Shown: positions 24,693 through 33,744 of the stretch, one piece after another | How the letters are laid out: the number at the start of each line of letters is the position of its first letter | How positions within the stretch are numbered: position 1 is the stretch's first letter | Assembly: GCA_947166295.1 (NCBI GenBank) | Contig: CAMVDR010000003.1 | Span: 17,375 to 81,374 of the forward strand | DNA length: 64,000 nucleotides | Source of the DNA: an uncultured Candidatus Saccharibacteria bacterium | Lineage (GTDB): Bacteria > Patescibacteriota > Saccharimonadia > Saccharimonadales > Saccharimonadaceae | Direction: 5' to 3' | Position numbers and translations under genes: made by a program | Notes under the pieces: generated by a model | Database searches by the model: none | What the model was told of the DNA's origin: nothing | What the model saw: only the letters and a program-made list of their open reading frames with translations

Positions 24693-25820
24693 ATGGGTAG
24701 AAAGATCCCTCTACTAATATTAACTTTAACCATTAGCACTCTAGCTGCTGCAGTGCCAAATCAAGCTTCCGCTGCGGTGCGATATGATGGTACTACCTGG
24801 TGGTCCGTAGCAGAAATGTTAGATTTTTACAATCAGGTAGAGCAGGAAAAGGCAGAACTCTGCGGCGGAGACGTAGAGTGCACGCAAGAATTCGATATGA
24901 CGATGGTAGAAAAAGGGAACAAATACAGCGCGCTTAACAATCTTATAGAGGGGCAATTTTGGATTACCTCTATTAATCCCAAGGAAGAAACGGTGAAAAT
25001 CCTCTTTTTCGACGAAGACAGAATGCTTGCGCATATGGGCATTAAGGAAGAAATTCGCCTCAATTCCTTTTATCTTGCTTGGTTTGATGATTGGCGTGGG
25101 CAAATCTATAATTTTTATCGCCCACAGTTTATTAGCGGCGAAATAGAGGGACTACACACGGTATACGACAGTATTGCCGAAGGTTTAGATGTTGCGCATC
25201 TCCCCGCCTGGCAAGAAATAGAAATACCTGTGCCGGGTTCAGATCTGCTACTAAATACCTCTGGTAAGCTAGATCACGCCATATTTGGCACTAGAGGTTT
25301 TAACTCTATGGGCTATACAAATTACTCAGCTTGTATTAATGCGTCAGATTACGAAGAGGGCGCAGAATGTAAACTAATGATTTCTGGCGACAAATGGATG
25401 AAATTCTTTCCGCCCCGCGCCGAAATTGTAGAACCAGAACCCTCTACCGTGTCAGATGCGCCTAGCATTCCAGATGAAACTGAACCCACTTCAGATATTC
25501 CGGACACGCCAGAGCCAACATCTAGCGATGTAGTTTCAGACCCCACAGAAGAGCCTGGCTATGGCGCCGCTAGCGATATTCCAGAGTCAATAGAATTACC
25601 GATAAATCGCACCGCGTTAGATAACTTAACGAAAGCTCCCAACACCGGTGCCGAGCCGTACCCTGCCGAAAATCATAGTAGGGAAATAAACATGCCATGG
25701 TGGATAATCGCGCTCATTGCGGCTGGGATTGGTCTAATCGTTTGGTGGTTTATACCAAAACGCAAAAATTATCCAAAAATCTCCAAAAAAAGTGTTGACA
25801 AAACTAATAATCTGCGATAA
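24693..25820 (+). CDS. Secreted protein with C-terminal sortase-like anchor
   Basis: 375 residues; AAAAGGAG precedes the ATG. Signal peptide MGRKIPLLILTLTISTLAAA with likely cleavage after QASA (residue 27). Globular part about 28-245 with four Cys, then a P/E/S/T-rich stalk (250-305). The end is APNTG (LPxTG-like), a hydrophobic helix WIIALIAAGIGLIVWWFI and a basic tail, the layout of a sortase substrate. No enzymatic domain recognised. The 3' end contains the 16S rRNA promoter. Confidence 0.75.
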   Translation: MGRKIPLLILTLTISTLAAAVPNQASAAVRYDGTTWWSVAEMLDFYNQVEQEKAELCGGDVECTQEFDMTMVEKGNKYSALNNLIEGQFWITSINPKEETVKILFFDEDRMLAHMGIKEEIRLNSFYLAWFDDWRGQIYNFYRPQFISGEIEGLHTVYDSIAEGLDVAHLPAWQEIEIPVPGSDLLLNTSGKLDHAIFGTRGFNSMGYTNYSACINASDYEEGAECKLMISGDKWMKFFPPRAEIVEPEPSTVSDAPSIPDETEPTSDIPDTPEPTSSDVVSDPTEEPGYGAASDIPESIELPINRTALDNLTKAPNTGAEPYPAENHSREINMPWWIIALIAAGIGLIVWWFIPKRKNYPKISKKSVDKTNNLR

Positions 25821-25823
25821 GAT
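25795..25823 (+). promoter_or_regulatory. 16S rRNA promoter inside the preceding gene
   Basis: TTGACA (25795-25800) and TAAGAT (25818-25823), spacer exactly 17 nt. The -35 and spacer are coding sequence for the last nine residues of the upstream protein. Confidence 0.75.
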
Positions 25824-25873
25824 GGTAACAGTTCAAAGCTGCGAGAAGTTATTTTAAGAGTCTTTGAAAATAG

Positions 25874-25896
25874 TTTAACAATTTAGTTGTGCAATT
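25874..25896 (+). other. Pre-16S processing stem, 5' strand
   Basis: TTTAACAATTTAG plus TTGTGCAATT pairs along 23 positions (one G-U) with 27616-27638, bringing together both ends of the 16S precursor for RNase III-type processing. Confidence 0.8.
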
Positions 25897-25944
25897 AATC
25901 ATCGTCAGTTTATTTATTATGTTGAGTTTTCAAATTTAACATTA

Positions 25945-27483
<1,539 letters not shown>

Positions 27484-27615
27484 TGAGAAGGAATTGATGA
27501 GCATGAATCCGTAAGGACGCATGTATCTAGGTCGGTTACGGTTATGATTATGCAAGCTTGAATCATAACATTTCTGGTCCGCCAGACGTAACATTAAGCT
27601 TTTAACTACAGATGA

Positions 27616-27638
27616 AATTGCACAACTAAGTTGTTAAA
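27616..27638 (+). other. Pre-16S processing stem, 3' strand
   Basis: AATTGCACAACT plus AAGTTGTTAAA, complementary to 25874-25896. Confidence 0.8.
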
Positions 27639-27645
27639 CAAACTT

Positions 27646-27670
27646 CACCCCATTACAGGGGTGATTTTTG
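27646..27670 (+). terminator. Terminator directly after 16S rRNA
   Basis: CACCCC (27646-27651) pairs with GGGGTG (27658-27663), then ATTTTTG. It shows that the 16S transcript ends here. Confidence 0.85.
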
Positions 27671-27699
27671 TCGCTAGGGAACTAGCGGCTCATTTAAGC

Positions 27700-27728
27700 T
27701 TGACTTTTTTCATATAATGTGCTACAAT
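27700..27728 (+). promoter_or_regulatory. Promoter of the 92-residue hypothetical gene
   Basis: TTGACT (27700-27705) and TACAAT (27723-27728), spacer 17 nt. Confidence 0.7.
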
Positions 27729-27785
27729 AGCAGCGGGTCCACTAACCATGGGCTAGTATATTTTCGACATTAGGAGGCTACAAAA

Positions 27786-28064
27786 ATGTCACAATATCTA
27801 TTCGTAACCAACAACGGCAAACAAATTACTCTTGGCGAGAAATCAAATCTCATCAAAGTAAAAATCCACGATGACGCCAAGGCAGAAACGCCGACGTCGC
27901 TGGCAATCGCCTACACGACGAGACTTTTCAAGGAGTTGGGCCTCACGGAAAAATCCGACTTCAAGAAGTACAAGAGCCTCGCTAAGGCGATCTGCCAGAG
28001 CGACATCATCACAAGAACAGAGCTCTGCTCCATAGGCGAGCTCATCAGCAAGGCCTGGCCTTGA
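27786..28064 (+). CDS. Hypothetical protein, 92 residues
   Basis: ATTAGGAGG precedes the ATG. MSQYLFVTNNGKQITLGEKSN suggests a beta-hairpin start, followed by helices (SLAIAYTTRLFKELGL, KYKSLAKAIC). C- and G-ending codons are more frequent than in neighbouring genes, as in the next gene, so both may have been acquired together. No family recognised. A terminator follows at 28102. Confidence 0.65.
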   Translation: MSQYLFVTNNGKQITLGEKSNLIKVKIHDDAKAETPTSLAIAYTTRLFKELGLTEKSDFKKYKSLAKAICQSDIITRTELCSIGELISKAWP

Positions 28065-28101
28065 CGTGCAGCAAAACAGAAATACCCCGCATAGTCACTT
28101 T

Positions 28102-28127
28102 GCCCCGACCTCATAGTCGGGGCTTTG
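28102..28127 (+). terminator. Terminator
   Basis: GCCCCGAC/GTCGGGGC hairpin followed by TTTG. Confidence 0.7.
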
Positions 28128-28149
28128 CCATATTCCAAAATGCTTCAGG

Positions 28150-28178
28150 TTGCTTTTGGTTAAAAATAGCACTATAAT
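28150..28178 (+). promoter_or_regulatory. Promoter of the 222-residue gene
   Basis: TTGCTT (28150-28155) and TATAAT (28173-28178), spacer 17 nt. A longer reading frame starting at 28150 is therefore not translated. Confidence 0.7.
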
Positions 28179-28245
28179 GAAAAGTATTACTAAGGTGGGA
28201 AGTAGGCACTTTTCGCCTGTAAAATTCTTTATAGAAGGTGATATA

Positions 28246-28914
28246 ATGGCTAAATGCTACAACAGACGTATTCTTTCGGATGCGCTTGCGGATCTAGGTA
28301 AGGCAATCGGCGGGGTTCCAAGGCAAAAGGACCTTACCTCAGAAATGGCGAGCCGAAGTACATATTTTCGCTACTTCGGCGATTGGAAAACTGCTCTAGA
28401 GTACGCCGGCTTCGTCGACGGCGTTGCCCACGAGGGGCAAGATGAGCAAGCTATCAAAGGAGCGATTCCAGAGATTTGCCCTAAAGCCAAAGATGCAACA
28501 TCGGAGATCAAACTCGTTAATCTCTGCGGCAAGCCAATCGTATTTGTCGACAGAAATGGCGAATCCGACGTCCTCCCTCCAGCCGGCAAAGCGTATGTAT
28601 GTTTCAATGATCCAGTTCAGCCAGTTGCAGCAAAGGTCCTCGGCACCATAATCAACGACGTTCCCGTTGTTGCATCCCGCCTAAGAAAAATCACTGTCCT
28701 CTCAGATGGCGGTATTGAACAAAAATTCCCGCCGCCCACCAATAACACCTTTTATATTGTGTCAGAGGTAGTGGCTAGGAATGTTTACAGGTTCGGTAGG
28801 AGCTCTCTGGATCTGCTATATCCTCAGAGCAAATACATGGCTAACGGCGTGATGTATATCGAGACTCTTGGTATGGTTTATACCAAAAATCTGCCAATTT
28901 GCTCACGGCAATAG
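28246..28914 (+). CDS. Protein with homing-endonuclease-associated repeat and a phage-like C-terminal domain
   Basis: 222 residues from ATG 28246, preceded by AGAAGGTGA. Residues 8-55 (ILSDALADLGKAIGGVPRQ, then STYFRYFGDWKTALEYAGF) match the homing-endonuclease-associated DNA-binding repeat, whose hallmark is FGxWxxAL.xAG. Residues 95-222 have VNLCGKPIVF, LPPAGKAYV, YIVSEVVA and RFGRSSLDLLYP, a pattern seen in short phage and plasmid proteins of unknown function. No nuclease motif. G/C-ending codons suggest transfer. Function unknown. Confidence 0.6.
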   Translation: MAKCYNRRILSDALADLGKAIGGVPRQKDLTSEMASRSTYFRYFGDWKTALEYAGFVDGVAHEGQDEQAIKGAIPEICPKAKDATSEIKLVNLCGKPIVFVDRNGESDVLPPAGKAYVCFNDPVQPVAAKVLGTIINDVPVVASRLRKITVLSDGGIEQKFPPPTNNTFYIVSEVVARNVYRFGRSSLDLLYPQSKYMANGVMYIETLGMVYTKNLPICSRQ

Positions 28915-28927
28915 TCGCTGGCCCCCA

Positions 28928-28956
28928 ATCCCCGGCTAAAAACCGGGGATATTTTA
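28928..28956. terminator. Terminator between convergent genes
   Basis: ATCCCCGG/CCGGGGAT hairpin followed by ATTTTAAA, ending at the stop codon of the convergent minus-strand gene. Confidence 0.7.
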
Positions 28957-29688
28957 AATGACGACTTCTGCAACTAGAGCCTTATGGTCAGATACTATGT
29001 CGTCTAAAACTCTAAATCTTTTCACTCTAACAGCATCATTGACTAGTATGTGGTCACAGGCTACCTTTCCATTGAATTTTAGCCCAGATAGCGTATTATC
29101 TATATAGTATTCATGTGTTAAATCCCTCAAGAAATCCAGCTCGCGCATAGCAGGCGCTTCGTGTACGATATTTAGGTCGCCGCACATTACCACGGGCCCA
29201 CTAATCCTACGCACCACATTCGCAACCTTTTTCATTACTTCTACGGTTGTCTCGTCTCCCATAGGTGTAGGCTTCCAATATCCATGATGGTTTACTATAG
29301 TAATGCCACACTCAAGTTTGGCAACTTGCAAGGTGTATGCATGCTCATAAAAATCTTGTGCGTTCTTTACTACTCCATATTTACTGTAAACTAACTCATT
29401 CTGTTTTTCTATTATTTCGCTTTTGCTCAGAATAACGTTACCTTGCTCCACAATATTATTATCGGAGAATATTTTTATCCCCCAGTTAGAACTTCTAGAC
29501 TCATGCTCTAGACCGCTAGCTTCTTTAATTTGGTCAACCGTTGCAAAGAGATTTTCTAGCTCTTTCTGCTTACCATTGCTCCAGACCGCCTCTTGTATGC
29601 AGATTACGTCAAAAACATTATTCCTCAAGAAATCAAGCAAGGCTCCATTAATTCGCCCCGTCCATACGTTTAGTTGCAATATTTTCAT
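28954..29688 (-). CDS. Endonuclease/exonuclease/phosphatase (EEP) family protein
   Basis: 244 residues. Motifs of the DNase I/exonuclease III fold in order: ILQLNVWTGR, VICIQEAVW, VNHHGYW, VVMCGDLNIVHEAP, CDHILVND and ivSDHKALVAEV, giving the catalytic E, H, D-N, D and H. Substrate (DNA, RNA, phospholipid or sugar phosphate) cannot be told. Its ATG overlaps the stop of the upstream MazG-like gene (ATGA). Confidence 0.88.
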   Translation of the reverse strand: MKILQLNVWTGRINGALLDFLRNNVFDVICIQEAVWSNGKQKELENLFATVDQIKEASGLEHESRSSNWGIKIFSDNNIVEQGNVILSKSEIIEKQNELVYSKYGVVKNAQDFYEHAYTLQVAKLECGITIVNHHGYWKPTPMGDETTVEVMKKVANVVRRISGPVVMCGDLNIVHEAPAMRELDFLRDLTHEYYIDNTLSGLKFNGKVACDHILVNDAVRVKRFRVLDDIVSDHKALVAEVVI

Positions 29689-30026
29689 CTGTCATCTCCT
29701 TCACCATGTAGTTTATTGCGTTTTTTACGACTACTTAATTTATCAATATTACCCTCGGCAATCTCCGACAAGGGGATATTTAAATACCGTGCAACATTTG
29801 CAAGATACCACAATACGTCCCCTAACTCTTTAGCGATAGCTTGCTGGTCTTCATCCGAAGCATACCCGCCCTTGTCGCGAATTATCTTCTTGATCTTATC
29901 TGCTGCTTCGCCGGCTTCGCCCACCAGTCCCAACACCTTTTCCAAAAAACCTGGAGCCTTTAAATCCACCGAGGTTTCAAATAAGTCAAATTCCGCCGCT
30001 TGTTTTTGGTATTTGTCTAATTTCAT
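29685..30026 (-). CDS. MazG-like nucleotide pyrophosphohydrolase
   Basis: 113 residues; AGGAGG 5 nt before the ATG. GLVGEAGEAADKIKK and KELGDVLWYLANVARYL supply the EExxE...ExxD metal-binding helices of the all-alpha NTP-PPase superfamily. Such enzymes remove damaged or excess nucleoside triphosphates. Shares an overlapping divergent promoter region with the trmH-like gene (TTATATCACATGATATAA around 30049-30066). Confidence 0.9.
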   Translation of the reverse strand: MKLDKYQKQAAEFDLFETSVDLKAPGFLEKVLGLVGEAGEAADKIKKIIRDKGGYASDEDQQAIAKELGDVLWYLANVARYLNIPLSEIAEGNIDKLSSRKKRNKLHGEGDDR

Positions 30027-30072
30027 CTTACCTCCTGATTAAAATAATTATATCACATGATATAATACAGAT

Positions 30073-30594
30073 ATGGAAGATACGCGAAATCTCGTAGATG
30101 AATACAAAGGTATGCCCAACGAGCAAGTTTTTGCTGCGTTAGATAAAAAACGTATACCATTAGAGGTCGCGATAGAAAATGTTGAACACGATTTTAACAT
30201 CGGCACCATTGTGCGCTCTGCCAACTCTTTTAATGTTAGTAAAGTTCATATCATCGGCAAGAAAAAATACAACCGCCGCGGTGCCATGTGCACAGATAAA
30301 TATCTAGAAATTATCCACCACCCCACCATAGAAGATTTCTTAAAAACTCAAAAAAGCAGGGAACTAGTTACTATTGAGAACAACACTCCGCGCGCCAAAC
30401 CCCTGCACGATAAAAAGTTTACTCAAAATACTACCTTGATTTTTGGTTCAGAAAACAATGGCATTACACCGGAACTTCTAGAAAAAGCTAAAGATGTACG
30501 CTTTATTGAGAGCTTTGGCTCTACCCGCTCTGTAAACGTAGGCGTGGCCGCCGGGATAGCAATGTATGAGTACGCGAGGCAGGTCGTTTTTTAG
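30073..30594 (+). CDS. SpoU/TrmH-family RNA 2'-O-methyltransferase
   Basis: 173 residues. The knotted SPOUT core is complete: VEHDFNIGTIVRSANSFNV, LIFGSENNGI and RSVNVGVAAGIAMYEYA. TATAAT at 30061-30066 lies 6 nt before the ATG, so a leaderless mRNA is likely. Target is tRNA or rRNA ribose, not assignable. The polysaccharide deacetylase gene starts inside its 3' end (29-nt overlap). Confidence 0.9.
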   Translation: MEDTRNLVDEYKGMPNEQVFAALDKKRIPLEVAIENVEHDFNIGTIVRSANSFNVSKVHIIGKKKYNRRGAMCTDKYLEIIHHPTIEDFLKTQKSRELVTIENNTPRAKPLHDKKFTQNTTLIFGSENNGITPELLEKAKDVRFIESFGSTRSVNVGVAAGIAMYEYARQVVF

Positions 30595-31369
30595 GCGCAT
30601 AGATATTCGTTTCCCATGGCTCAAAATCGTCGCTGTTTTGGCTATAGGCATTCTTGCCATCTTGGATTTATTGGATCTTACTATATCCAAAACGACGGAT
30701 CCATACAACAAGATTAAAATCGCTCCTATGGCACATCACGTACGCATTAAGCGCGACCTTACTGGTAAAAAGCTTGTAGCGCTTACTTTTGATGATGGGC
30801 CTTCTAGCGTAACTACGCCTAGGTTGCTAGATATTCTGTATGAAAAAGATGTCCCAGCTACATTTTTCGCACTAGGCAAGATGGTACGCGCGGCGCCAGA
30901 TATTGCAAAACGCGCTGAAAGGGAAGGTCATATCGTGGCTAGCCATACTATGTATCATCAAAATTTAGTACGTATTTCGTCCCAAGCCATCAAAGATGAT
31001 ATCGCCGAATCAAAATCTGTTTTTAGCGATATTCTGGGCCACGAACCCACTCTTACTCGCCCGCCCTATGGCAATATCAACAACACCGTGCGCGATAGCG
31101 TTGGTACCCCTATGATTTTGTGGTCAGTGGACACTCTAGATTGGCAAAGTAAGGATCCGAGTGCTATTCTGGCAGTTACCAAGGAACAAATTCACGATGG
31201 TGCAGTTATTTTGATGCACGATATTTATGACTCTTCCGTAGACGCCGTCCCGACTATTATAGATGAGCTTAGGAATGATGGCTATGATTTTGTCACGGTA
31301 CCAGAGCTCGCCAAAATTCGCGGCGTAAATCTCCAATCCGGCACCGCTTATTATAATTTCCGCCCTTAG
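30566..31369 (+). CDS. Membrane-anchored polysaccharide deacetylase (NodB domain)
   Basis: 267 residues. One N-terminal helix (WLKIVAVLAIGILAILDLL, about 18-37), then the NodB domain from about 70: TFDDGPSS (catalytic Asp and metal Asp), SHTMYHQNL (two metal His), RPPYG and ILMHDI. These enzymes deacetylate GlcNAc or MurNAc in peptidoglycan or other glycans. Outside location is predicted. In a cell that makes its own wall this could confer lysozyme resistance (inference). Confidence 0.9.
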   Translation: MSTRGRSFFRRIDIRFPWLKIVAVLAIGILAILDLLDLTISKTTDPYNKIKIAPMAHHVRIKRDLTGKKLVALTFDDGPSSVTTPRLLDILYEKDVPATFFALGKMVRAAPDIAKRAEREGHIVASHTMYHQNLVRISSQAIKDDIAESKSVFSDILGHEPTLTRPPYGNINNTVRDSVGTPMILWSVDTLDWQSKDPSAILAVTKEQIHDGAVILMHDIYDSSVDAVPTIIDELRNDGYDFVTVPELAKIRGVNLQSGTAYYNFRP

Positions 31370-31603
31370 CTATCTACCAAATAAGATATTTGTAATAAAA
31401 GTTAGTACCAGTATATGCAGATTAGCGGCAATTAAGAAGCCAATCGCTATCGCAATCACGCCAAATAGCTTTATTTTGTCATAAGAAGATACACCGTTCG
31501 CCAGATTGTCTGCAATTTGTCGATAAAATATCACGATCAATCCACCGGCTAAAGCGATAGCCAGCCCTCCGAACAACCACCCAAAACTAAATGTAAAATC
31601 CAT
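31370..31603 (-). CDS. Small two-helix membrane protein
   Basis: 77 residues with helices at about 7-27 and 46-72. A minus-strand TATAAT is 6 nt before the ATG, so leaderless initiation is likely, though AAGG also precedes it. No family recognised. Converges with the deacetylase gene, sharing no gap. Confidence 0.55.
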   Translation of the reverse strand: MDFTFSFGWLFGGLAIALAGGLIVIFYRQIADNLANGVSSYDKIKLFGVIAIAIGFLIAANLHILVLTFITNILFGR

Positions 31604-31663
31604 AACCTTATTATATCATGAATACCTAAGGCTGCCACTAAGCGTCGACAGATCTCCACTACT

Positions 31664-31690
31664 AAAAAATCGGCCATTTTGCCGATTTGG
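31664..31690 (-). terminator. Terminator of the C39-like gene
   Basis: Minus strand AAATCGGC/GCCGATTT followed by TTTAG. A near-identical hairpin terminates the tRNA pair at 32484-32507. Confidence 0.7.
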
Positions 31691-31754
31691 ATATGTCTTG
31701 GCGGTGGTGAATTGTTCAGGCATTAACACTTCGTAAAAATTCTCGTTTTTCAAA

Positions 31755-32330
31755 TTATCTATTCAACAGTATTACCGAACGACGAGATTCTTCTAATAAT
31801 GAATAGTCCTTATGAGACTCATCGAATAATCTTCTAGTTTTAACTAACCTGTTATGAGTGAATTCCTCGTGAAATATCATGACAATATCTTCATCACCTA
31901 AGTAGTAGTCTTTATCAAGATAATATGGATCGAAAATATACGCAAAGTAGTTATCAATTTTCGTAATTATGACATAGTGCTCAGATTCTTGCCAACAACG
32001 AGCTATTGCAACCCCATTTTTATCCAATATCGCCTTAATATTCTCTATAGTGACATCTTTACCTTTGAGTACTTTACAATTTATATCAAAACCATTATTT
32101 TGATTTGCATATTTAACGAACCAATCAGATAACAACTCTGCGTGTTTTTTTGATGTTCCACCTTCACCTGTTATCCCTTCTGGGCCCTTTACGTCTAAGG
32201 TAAATCTATATATTTGTTTCAATAATTCTACTGGAAAATCTTCTCTATCATATAAATATGCTAGAGCATTGATGAAAGATGTTGTCCCGCAATCATATTC
32301 TGTGTTTTGATATCTTAACGGTATTTTCAT
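31755..32330 (-). CDS. Peptidase C39-like protein
   Basis: 191 residues from ATG 32330, which lies 7 nt after a minus-strand TATAAT (32338-32343); an ATG 6 nt further upstream would be too close to that box. YQNTEYDCGTTSFINALAYL gives the oxyanion residue and catalytic Cys, HYVIITKI the His and FDPYY the Asp of the papain-like C39 fold. Bacteriocin exporters use such domains, but no ABC transporter is nearby. Markedly AT-rich with few GC-rich codons compared with neighbours, suggesting recent acquisition. Confidence 0.72.
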   Translation of the reverse strand: MKIPLRYQNTEYDCGTTSFINALAYLYDREDFPVELLKQIYRFTLDVKGPEGITGEGGTSKKHAELLSDWFVKYANQNNGFDINCKVLKGKDVTIENIKAILDKNGVAIARCWQESEHYVIITKIDNYFAYIFDPYYLDKDYYLGDEDIVMIFHEEFTHNRLVKTRRLFDESHKDYSLLEESRRSVILLNR

Positions 32331-32391
32331 AACCATTATTATATCATATGGACCAGAATGTTAGGGTATAAACAGGCAAATTTATATGAGT

Positions 32392-32421
32392 AAAAAAATG
32401 CGTTTTCGGACGCATTTTTTA
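32392..32421. terminator. Bidirectional hairpin
   Basis: AAAAAATGCG/CGCATTTTTT with loop TTTTCGGA. Together with short repeats (GGGTAtaaACAGGC and GGGTActtaACAGGC) it fills the spacer between the C39-like gene and the tRNA genes. Confidence 0.55.
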
Positions 32422-32483
32422 TGTAAAATCGGTACAAAAAAGCGTTCTAGAACTTGTAGGGTACTTAACAGGCATTTACTACT

Positions 32484-32507
32484 AAAAAAATCGGCCAAAA
32501 TGCCGAG
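32484..32507 (-). terminator. Terminator of the tRNA-Ala-tRNA-Ile transcript
   Basis: Minus strand CGGCATTTTGGCCG followed by ATTTTTTTAG. Confidence 0.75.
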
Positions 32508-32520
32508 TTATATAAAAATT

Positions 32521-32597
32521 TGGTGGGGATATGTGGACTTGAACCACAGACCTCGTCATTATCAGTGACGCGCTCTAACCAGCTGAGCTATATCCCC
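32521..32597 (-). tRNA. tRNA-Ile (GAT)
   Basis: 77 nt including an encoded CCA. Acceptor GGGGATA/TATCCCC, D-loop with G18-G19, anticodon loop CTGATAA, T-loop TTCAAGT. Follows tRNA-Ala by 4 nt. Confidence 0.95.
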
Positions 32598-32601
32598 GAT
32601 C

Positions 32602-32678
32602 TGGTGGAGTAACAGGGACTCTAACCCTGGACCTCCGCCTTGCAAAGGCGGCGCTCTAAACAGCTGAGCTATTACCCC
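32602..32678 (-). tRNA. tRNA-Ala (TGC) with U19-A56
   Basis: 77 nt including encoded CCA. Acceptor GGGGTAA/TTACTCC keeps the alanine identity pair G3-U70. Anticodon loop TTTGCAA. The D-loop reads AGCTGTTTA (U at position 19) and the T-loop TTAGAGT (A at 56), replacing the near-universal G19-C56 tertiary pair by U-A. Minus-strand promoter TTGCCT...TAAAAT (spacer 17) lies at about 32687-32715. Confidence 0.94.
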
Positions 32679-32731
32679 AACGTCCTAATTTTACACCAAA
32701 ATCATCAAAAAGGCAAGAGGTAATAGTAGCG

Positions 32732-32819
32732 AGAAAAAAGAAGGAACCATTCTCGCGGAATAGTTCCTTAGGTCATACATATAGTTTGAGTAGCCTCGCA
32801 GTTTATTCTACTCAAAACT
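32732..32819 (-). ncRNA. Candidate small RNA of about 90 nt with two hairpins
   Basis: Strong minus-strand promoter: TTGACA (32849-32854), 17-nt spacer, TAAAAT (32826-32831). Transcript folds into TTTGAGTAG/CTACTCAAA and AAGGAAC/GTTCCTT, the latter followed by CTTTTTTC as terminator. Loops carry related words (CTGCGAGG and CCGCGAGA). No ORF. Ends before the tRNA promoter. Identity unknown. Confidence 0.6.
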
Positions 32820-32943
32820 ACCTCTATTTTATCTCACAAAATGCATAATGTCAACAGGCTTTTTCCACAAATTGTGCAGAACTTTTAAAATTAGTGTTCG
32901 GATTTTCTAAATAAATTACAACATAATTTTAAGAAAAAGCATA

Positions 32944-32972
32944 TTGACAAAACGGAAGCGGTATGATATAAT
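32944..32972 (+). promoter_or_regulatory. Promoter of the KGG-repeat protein
   Basis: TTGACA (32944-32949) and TATAAT (32967-32972), spacer 17 nt: a perfect consensus, implying high expression. Confidence 0.8.
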
Positions 32973-33047
32973 GTACATATACACTCATAAAAAGGGTGGT
33001 TGTTTTATTAATTTATAAGAATTTGGTGGGCAGAATAGGAGTTCTAG

Positions 33048-33251
33048 ATGTCTGGAACTAAGGCTGGTGGCATGAAAGCCGCTGCTACTAACAAAGCCAA
33101 ATACGGCAAAGAATTTTATGCTCGTATCGGTAAAAAAGGTGGCCAAAACGGTCACACCGGCGGTTTTGCCGCTAACCCCGCATTAGCTCGCGTAGCTGGC
33201 GCTAAGGGTGGCCGCATCTCTCGTCGTGGTCCAGCTAAAAAAGCTGCCTAA
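33048..33251 (+). CDS. KGG-repeat small stress-type protein (YciG/GsiB-like)
   Basis: 67 residues, basic and glycine/alanine-rich. Repeats GGMKAAATNKAKYGKEFYARIG, KKGGQNGHTGGFAANP and AGAKGGRISRR match the Kx-GG hydrophilin-like family induced by desiccation and other stress. TAGGAG precedes the ATG by 9 nt. The perfect promoter and a good terminator suggest an abundant single-gene mRNA. Exact role unknown. Confidence 0.75.
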   Translation: MSGTKAGGMKAAATNKAKYGKEFYARIGKKGGQNGHTGGFAANPALARVAGAKGGRISRRGPAKKAA

Positions 33252-33258
33252 TAATATG

Positions 33259-33293
33259 AAAATCAACCTCAATTCAATAGAGGTTGATTTTTT
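33259..33293. terminator. Bidirectional terminator
   Basis: AAAATCAACCTC/GAGGTTGATTTTTT hairpin between convergent genes. Confidence 0.85.
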
Positions 33294-33744
33294 ACGCCAA
33301 ATCCTCGCATCTAGGGCAGTGATATATACCATCTGGAGTCTGATAACGCGTTAATCCGCATTTTTTGCACTTAGATTTGTTATGCAACCAGTCTCTATAT
33401 GTATCCAATTCGTCTTGTATTAGGTTCTCATTAACCTCTATGCTGTATCTATCGGCTAACTCTCGCGCCTTCTCCCAGGCCTCACTTTCCATTCTAAGGC
33501 GCTCTACATCCATTCTAAAAGTCTTATGCTTTAAAATAGCATGTGACACCTCATGTAGGGCTAAAAGCTCTGAGAATGGCTCTGGTGGCCCAAAAACGAT
33601 GGTTTTAGGCGGTCTAAAGGCAAATTTAGAGCCTTTAATAAACCTAAATTCCGGATAATCTTCCTTTAACCTCTGTAAAAATCCAGCGTCCACGATAAAA
33701 CAGGGAATTACTCCCGCTCCTTTTGCTTGGCATAGATATAGCAT
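33292..33744 (-). CDS. HExxH metallopeptidase-like protein with C-terminal zinc ribbon
   Basis: Up to 150 residues. LLALHEVSHAILKH carries HExxH plus the following His/Glu region typical of ImmA/IrrE (DUF955)-like peptidases. The end CKKCGL...YHCPRC is a zinc ribbon. The frame overlaps the upstream kinase gene by 37 nt; GTG at 33693 is a possible later start. ImmA-type peptidases cleave repressors, but no repressor gene is adjacent. Role unknown. Confidence 0.65.
   Translation of the reverse strand: MLYLCQAKGAGVIPCFIVDAGFLQRLKEDYPEFRFIKGSKFAFRPPKTIVFGPPEPFSELLALHEVSHAILKHKTFRMDVERLRMESEAWEKARELADRYSIEVNENLIQDELDTYRDWLHNKSKCKKCGLTRYQTPDGIYHCPRCEDLA

Noticed and set aside
32386..32568. 60-residue plus-strand ORF
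   Set aside because: It runs through a terminator hairpin and into the antisense strand of tRNA-Ile.
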